Part shown: positions 59,301 through 64,000 of the stretch, in pieces | Numbering within the stretch: position 1 is the stretch's first letter | How the letters are laid out: the number at the start of each line of letters is the position of its first letter | Source of the DNA: Amorphophallus konjac | Lineage: Eukaryota; Streptophyta; Magnoliopsida; Alismatales; Araceae | NCBI GenBank assembly: GCA_022559845.1 | Contig: CM040128.1 | Span: 271,566,698-271,630,697 of the forward strand | DNA: 64,000 bases | Reading direction: 5' to 3' | Position numbers and translations under genes: made by a program | The notes under the pieces: model-generated | The model's database searches: none | What the model was told of the DNA's origin: nothing | Seen by the model: the letters and a program-made list of their open reading frames with translations, nothing else

Positions 59301-60607
59301 CCACAGCTAATGATGTTATTGCGCAAGGCCGGGATGTAATATACCTCTGTGAGGAGTCGCTGTTCCCCATTCCTGAACTAAAAGAGCACCGATCCCTTAC
59401 CTTTGATCTGCACAGTGGAGCCGTCGCCGAATCTGACATGCCCTTGGATGGACTCGTCCAGGTCATGAAATTTCTTCCATTCGCCTGACATATGGTTGCT
59501 TGCACCGTTGTCGAAGTACCAGACATCGGTGCTGGTGATGTCGCCGCTTCCAGCTCGCAGCTGCGGTTCCACCTTCTCCTCATTCAAAAGAACAAGGCTG
59601 CGTGTTTCCACGCTCGCAGATAGCAGCAACGCCGGCTCCTCCTCCTCTGTGCGTGAGAGGTTCGCCTCCTCTTTGCGCGGTTTGCTCCTGCATTCCGACA
59701 CATAATGGCCCATATTGTTACATTTAAAACATCCAATGTGACTCCTGTCGCGGCCACCGCCGCCAGAGCCGCCTGTGCCATCCTTACGCGGCGATCCGCC
59801 GCGTGCGCCTCTGCCGCGGCCTCTGCTGCGACCGCGCCCACCTCGACCGCGGTTGCTGCCTTCTGCAGGAGCAATGTTCTTGCCCTTGTTGCCCGACGAT
59901 GAGTCCCTGCCGGCTTTGTTCTGCCGCGCTTGCCACTCGGCTTGAGTGAGCAGAAGCTGGCCGTCACCGTTGCCGCCGGGCGTGCGCAGGCGTGCGCGCT
60001 CCTCGTAAGCCTTCAGCTGCCCGACTGCCTCCTTGAATGGCATGGTGTCAAGGTCGCAGAACTGCTCGATGCCGGCGATGACTTGATAGTACCTATCTGG
60101 TACCGTGTTGAGAAGCTTCTTCACCAGCGCCGCGTCGTCGAGCGTCTCCCCCAAATTTGCATACCTCACGGACATCCCGCTAAGTCTGCCGGCGTACTCG
60201 TCCAGCATCTCCCCCTCCTTCATTCGCATGGCGTCAAAGTCACTCTTCAGCGTCTGCAAGCGAGCAGTCTTGACACGATCTGCCCCGACGAACCTCGTTT
60301 TGAGGCAGTCCCAGACGTCCTTTGCAGTCTTCTTCTTCGCGACCTGCAACAGGATGTCTTCCGGGAGCGCTTGGAGAAGATGCGCCCTCACCGTCTTGTC
60401 CTTCTTCGCGTCAACAGCCACACCGGTCGTCGGTTCCACTGCCTCCCAGACTCCCTGGGCCTCCATCATCGCCTCCACCTTAATCGCCCAGGTGGTGTAG
60501 TTCGTCGCCGTCAGCTGCGGATAGTAGAACGGCACGCCGCCACCATCCTTCGCCGCCGCAGCCTGAGGGACAATCGACATTGGCTTGAATCGAAGATGTT
60601 TTGGCAT
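56339..60607 (-). pseudogene. Copia gag-pol polyprotein with two nonsense codons
   Basis: Start at ATG 60607 (MPKHLRFKPMSIVPQ), ten bases after the primer site. Gag contains the helical core WDCLKTRFVGADRVKTARLQ. An RG-rich stretch follows (about 59870-59760). The zinc knuckle CFKCNNMGHYVSEC is near 59735-59693. The protease has FDNGASNHM near 59510, with DNG where DSG or DTG is usual. A TAG at 59380-59378 interrupts just after the protease start. The same frame continues with integrase (HADLCGP, TDRGGEF, PYTPQQNGVVERRNRT), RT (LVAKGYVQRQGVDFEEVFAP, VYVDDLIVTG near 57300) and RNase H. A TGA at 56728-56726 interrupts RNase H before LSSCEAEFMA. The frame ends at 56339, ten bases short of the 3' LTR. 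Confidence 0.93.
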
Positions 60608-60616
60608 GCAACCTTT

Positions 60617-60628
60617 GCTCTGATACCA
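60617..60628 (-). other. Primer-binding site (tRNA-Met)
   Basis: TGGTATCAGAGC on the minus strand, two bases after the 5' LTR. Confidence 0.92.
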
Positions 60629-60630
60629 GG

Positions 60631-60980
60631 TGTAGGTTACAAGCTCAGGATCGCACACTAACGTTTTCTGTAGCAAGTTCGGCAGGGAAAAAACACACGA
60701 ACAGGAGCACAAGTTTTTGGGGAATATTTTCTCTATCTTAGAAGCTAACGATGCGTAAGAGATTACATAAAAAAAACATCAACTACCTGCTACTTTTAAG
60801 GAACGATAAAACAAGATAAAACAGGACCGTGTCATCCCACGATCCACAGTTCTTGCCTACAGCACGTTACAAGCCACGCACACACGCATGTCGGTTTCTT
60901 CGTGAACCCGGCAGACCCGTTCCTTCCATTGCTTCCGCAAGACTCGGACCAACACCGCCATATCAGGATTATCTCCAACA
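60631..60980 (-). repeat. 5' LTR of copia element 2 (350 bp)
   Basis: TG...CA ends on the minus strand, directly followed by the primer site; TGCAC duplication outside. Confidence 0.95.
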
Positions 60981-60985
60981 TGCAC

Positions 60986-62208
60986 ATGTGTGTAGTGTCC
61001 CATATTTGTTCTAGGGATAGTATAAGCTCACTAAATATAAGGCTTCCATATTTTTTGAGGTTTCTAATATAGGACAAAATTAGGTGCATGCACACCTCCA
61101 AAACACAAAGACTCAATGATTGAAAATTTATAAGAAGAAATCTAACATTTACTCACCAAGAAAAAAATTTAAAACTTTGAGACATAGATTTACAAGAACT
61201 TGAAATGCTATGTAGAAGTGAAGGTGTCTTCCGACTTGAACCCTCGCATAGTGTTATACTATCCCTCCTCCATAGATCAAAGTGAACTAAGTTTTGAGCT
61301 TAGACCTTTATGTAGAAGGTTTCATATAGTACACATGTCACTAAACAATAGTCGTATTCTCACGGGATAGCATATTCTGGCCATATGCTTTGCATCTTGT
61401 TTCATTAGTGCTATAAGGATTAGCTCAAAAAATCTCATAGATTGCGGCCACACACTCACGCTTGTAGTGATCGAAAAATGGTTACCCACCTCTCAGTCGA
61501 TGTAAGATCCGAGATTTTCGGATCAGGAATCCGTGATTTTCGGAGCGCTTCCGTAGGTCTCAGATCGTATTTTATAATTAAATCAGATTTTTGGTTATCG
61601 AGCCTTCGGATCCCCGTGTGGGATGAACCGTTGTGTTTTCGAACTCTGGAACATTGCAAGCGCATTGTGCATCTTTCGAAGATTGTGGAGATGATTTTCC
61701 CATTTTTCTATTTTTTGAATTTTTAAAACCCCAAATATTTTCCTATATAAATCCCTTAACACCCCCCTTTCCCTTCATTCTCACATTCTCTCTCTCTGTC
61801 CTCTCGTTTCTCTCTTTCCCTTGCTCTCTTCTCCAGGCGACCAACGGAACTTGAGGCAGGCGAGGTAGAGGCGACGTAGGGCGATGAGTGGCGAGGAACC
61901 GGGAGGTGGCGTGCTTTGTCTGCAGATTCGTGAAGCTGGCGTCGGTTCGAGTGTCGTTTTCACGTGGAATCGGTGTCCTCGATGCAAAATTTCGTCGTAA
62001 GAGGTACAGGATGGATCCTTGGCCCATGCCTTTCATTTTCTCACGGTTTATAGGCCGAGGTGAGGCCGAGAGTGATTTTCTTTCACGTCGGGGTTAAAAT
62101 GCATAATTTTTTGGTGAGCGACGGATTCGTCGATTTGATCATGTCTTTATAGTTTGATTGCGCCCTCTCGGTAGTTTGGAGGGTGGGGAATGGTTCCCTC
62201 ATATTTTC
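60986..62208 (+). other. Unassigned DNA with an LTR-like promoter region
   Basis: From about 61490 the sequence resembles the U3/R of an LTR: AGATCCGAGATTTTCGGATC, then CTATATAAATCC near 61743-61754 and a CT-rich leader to 61835. A GC-richer stretch at 61840-62095 has a short open frame of no recognised family. No LTR partner found. Confidence 0.3.
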
Positions 62209-63240
62209 TGTAACGAACTGAGATCTGGGTACCGAAAAGTAATCGGTGCAACCCGAATCCCGACCCGCTACCCACGAGCTATAAAGCTCGGAAGGGTTAG
62301 ATTGTGGGTGTACGTAAGAATCTAAAATAACTGCAGAAATTAAAGTGTTGAATTTAAAACTCACATTTATTACAGAACTTAAATGTAGGAAATTAAGAGT
62401 TAATGATTAACACAATTAAATAATCAACAGTCCAAAGTCCATGTGGCGACCCGGATCAGATACCGAGTAAACTCGATACCACTTGGATCCTAAGGAAGCC
62501 TCCCAATAGCGGAAAAGCTCCGAAGGGAAAAAGGAGTGTGTGAGTACATTGAACTTCCAGATAAAGCAATAAGCAATTGAATTTCAATGATCATGATTGC
62601 TAAAATAGCAGAAATAAAATTACATTTTCTATAACAAATTAAAACTAACAGAGTCCAGTCCACAGAAAGACAAGTACAGTCTAACAGGAAAGAGAACGTA
62701 CTCTCAAGTCGGGGGAAGCCCGAGACAAGCAACGCTGGCAACTAAGAACCACATAGCTACCACCCAGCACGAGGTAGACAGCTACATCTGAAAAGTCAGG
62801 GGTAAGCCTTCTATCGCTGGCTCAGTAGGGATCTTGCAGAACTCTACCTCAAAACAACGCAGTAACAGTAGTGCTACACTAAAGTAAAGTAGTAACAGCA
62901 GAAGCAAGAACAACAGCAAAGAGGAAAGCCGTAACAAGGAAACACGGCAGCAGAAGGAACCTCGGCCCTCTAAACTACTCCAACTCGGTAAAGACACAGA
63001 CCCCTAGATACACATTCAGGAATCACTAAATCGATAAAAGGAAATTCTGGTTACATTGCCAAAACACATCATGCCACCTTAGTCGTGCAGGTTTACCCAT
63101 CGGGATAAAAACCCAACTCACGACCCCACGGTCTGAAAGCATAAGACATACACGATCTCACTGTTGTGTATGCTACACTCACCTCGAGTAAAGTCACGCA
63201 CATACTACTCGGATGTAGACACGCCATTTTTAACATTTCT
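62209..63240 (-). repeat. LTR-like sequence, minus strand
   Basis: The left edge TGTAACGAACTGAGATC would be the LTR end CAGTTCGTTACA on the minus strand, similar in style to the end of the solo LTR at 32514. The interior is non-coding with few repeats. The other end and target duplication were not found. Confidence 0.3.
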
Positions 63241-63299
63241 GTGAGTAAATTTCATATTATGCTACGATGCCTTAAAGTGGCTTACGCATTTGACTTATG

Positions 63300-63745
63300 T
63301 GGGTGATTAGTCATTTTTTTAACTTTTATATAAAAATATAATAAAAAAATTCAGAAAAGGTTAGAAAAATATAAAAAAATCAAGAAAAGTTTATAAAGAA
63401 GAAAAATACAAAAAAATCGAGAAAAATTTATAAAGAATAAAATACAAAAAAATGAGAAAATGTTATTTAAAAAATACAAAAAATTAATAAAGGGTCATAA
63501 AAATACAATAAAATTAAAAAAAGGGTTATAAAAAATACAAAAAAGTGAGAAAAAGTTAAAAATAATATAAACAAATATAAAACCCAAATATATATATATA
63601 TATGGTTGTAAATATATGTATGTAATATATATATATGGTTGTAAATATATATGTGTGTAATATATAATATAAATATATATGTATACATATATACATGGTT
63701 GTAAAATTATATACGTAGATGTATATATATATATATATATATAAT
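63300..63745. repeat. A-rich and AT-rich tandem repeats
   Basis: At 63330-63575 an A-rich unit of roughly 35-40 bp (AAATACAAAAAAAT plus GAGAAAA plus TTATAAAG) recurs about six times. At 63590-63745 ATGGTTGTAAATATAT recurs three times within (TA)n. Confidence 0.7.
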
Positions 63746-64000
63746 TTTATTCTAATAAGCTTAAACAAAAGAAACAAAATATTCTTAATCAACTTAAATA
63801 AAATAATATTAATCATTTACCCCACCCCCTATATTCTTGGATCTGGTTTCTTTATTGTCTACTCATCTCTACCCCACCTTATCTCCCTCTCTCTCAATGC
63901 TTATCACACTCCTCCAATCAATGCCCAAAGAACTCATCTCCCTTTCTTCCTCTCCGTGTCCCCCCATCGTCCTCCCCCTTTTCTAACACATACCCGGCTG
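63746..64000. other. No gene recognised
   Basis: AT-rich then CT-rich DNA running to the window edge. Confidence 0.5.

Larger units (their letters stand above)
55980..60980 (-). mobile_element. Ty1/copia LTR retrotransposon, nearly intact, minus strand (5001 bp)
   Basis: LTRs of 350 bp each (55980-56329 and 60631-60980), perfect 5-bp duplication TGCAC at 55975-55979 and 60981-60985. On the minus strand the tRNA-Met primer site is at 60617-60628, and a polypurine tract (GGGGGGAGTA) lies just before the 3' LTR at about 56330. Only about 3 LTR differences are seen (0.9%), roughly 0.3 million years at 1.3e-8 per site per year. One long frame encodes all copia domains but has two in-frame stops. 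Coding GC is higher than in copia element 1, so this is a different lineage, which I cannot name firmly. Confidence 0.96.

Overview
This window is plant nuclear DNA. It is AT-rich and repeat-dense, with very few host genes. The two best host coding regions are intronless and GC-rich: a DREB-type AP2/ERF factor and an uncharacterised 183-residue protein. High-GC coding inside AT-rich DNA suggests a monocot or another non-eudicot angiosperm. I cannot name the species. Nothing looks bacterial, organellar or viral apart from retroelements.

Layout. Bases 1-7 kb: a cluster of small DNA transposons (four hAT-type elements with 8-bp target duplications and one long-TIR element) plus a TRIM-like short-LTR retroelement broken by one of the hATs. 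7-16 kb: mostly non-coding DNA with possible gene remnants, a tRNA-derived SINE, a 30-bp minisatellite, another hAT and a Mutator-type MITE. 16.3-17.0 kb: a small minus-strand gene with a TATA box, a G-box and a polyA signal. 17.4-22.5 kb: tandem repeats, a local duplication in which only one copy carries a MITE, and a hAT nested in a foldback element. 22.8-29.0 kb: a nested block bounded by PIF/Harbinger-like ends. It contains a G-rich minisatellite and a complete non-autonomous Ty3/gypsy chromovirus derivative with 603-bp LTRs. 30-35 kb: a Mutator-type MITE, a broken LINE interrupted by a 2-kb solo LTR, and a minisatellite. 35.4-40.9 kb: a nearly intact Ty1/copia element with 751-bp LTRs. 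42-44.7 kb: a decayed copia copy cut by a hAT MITE. 45-50.4 kb: more MITEs and a SINE dimer. 51.07-51.85 kb: the DREB gene. 56-61 kb: a second nearly intact Ty1/copia element on the minus strand with 350-bp LTRs. 61-64 kb: LTR-like sequence and A/T-rich tandem repeats.

The two host genes show no functional link. The rest is layered insertion history. For most elements the target duplications can be read directly, so both boundaries and order of nesting are supported. All three complete LTR elements have LTR pairs differing by only about 1-2% by eye, so they are recent. Each nevertheless has a broken or shortened reading frame.
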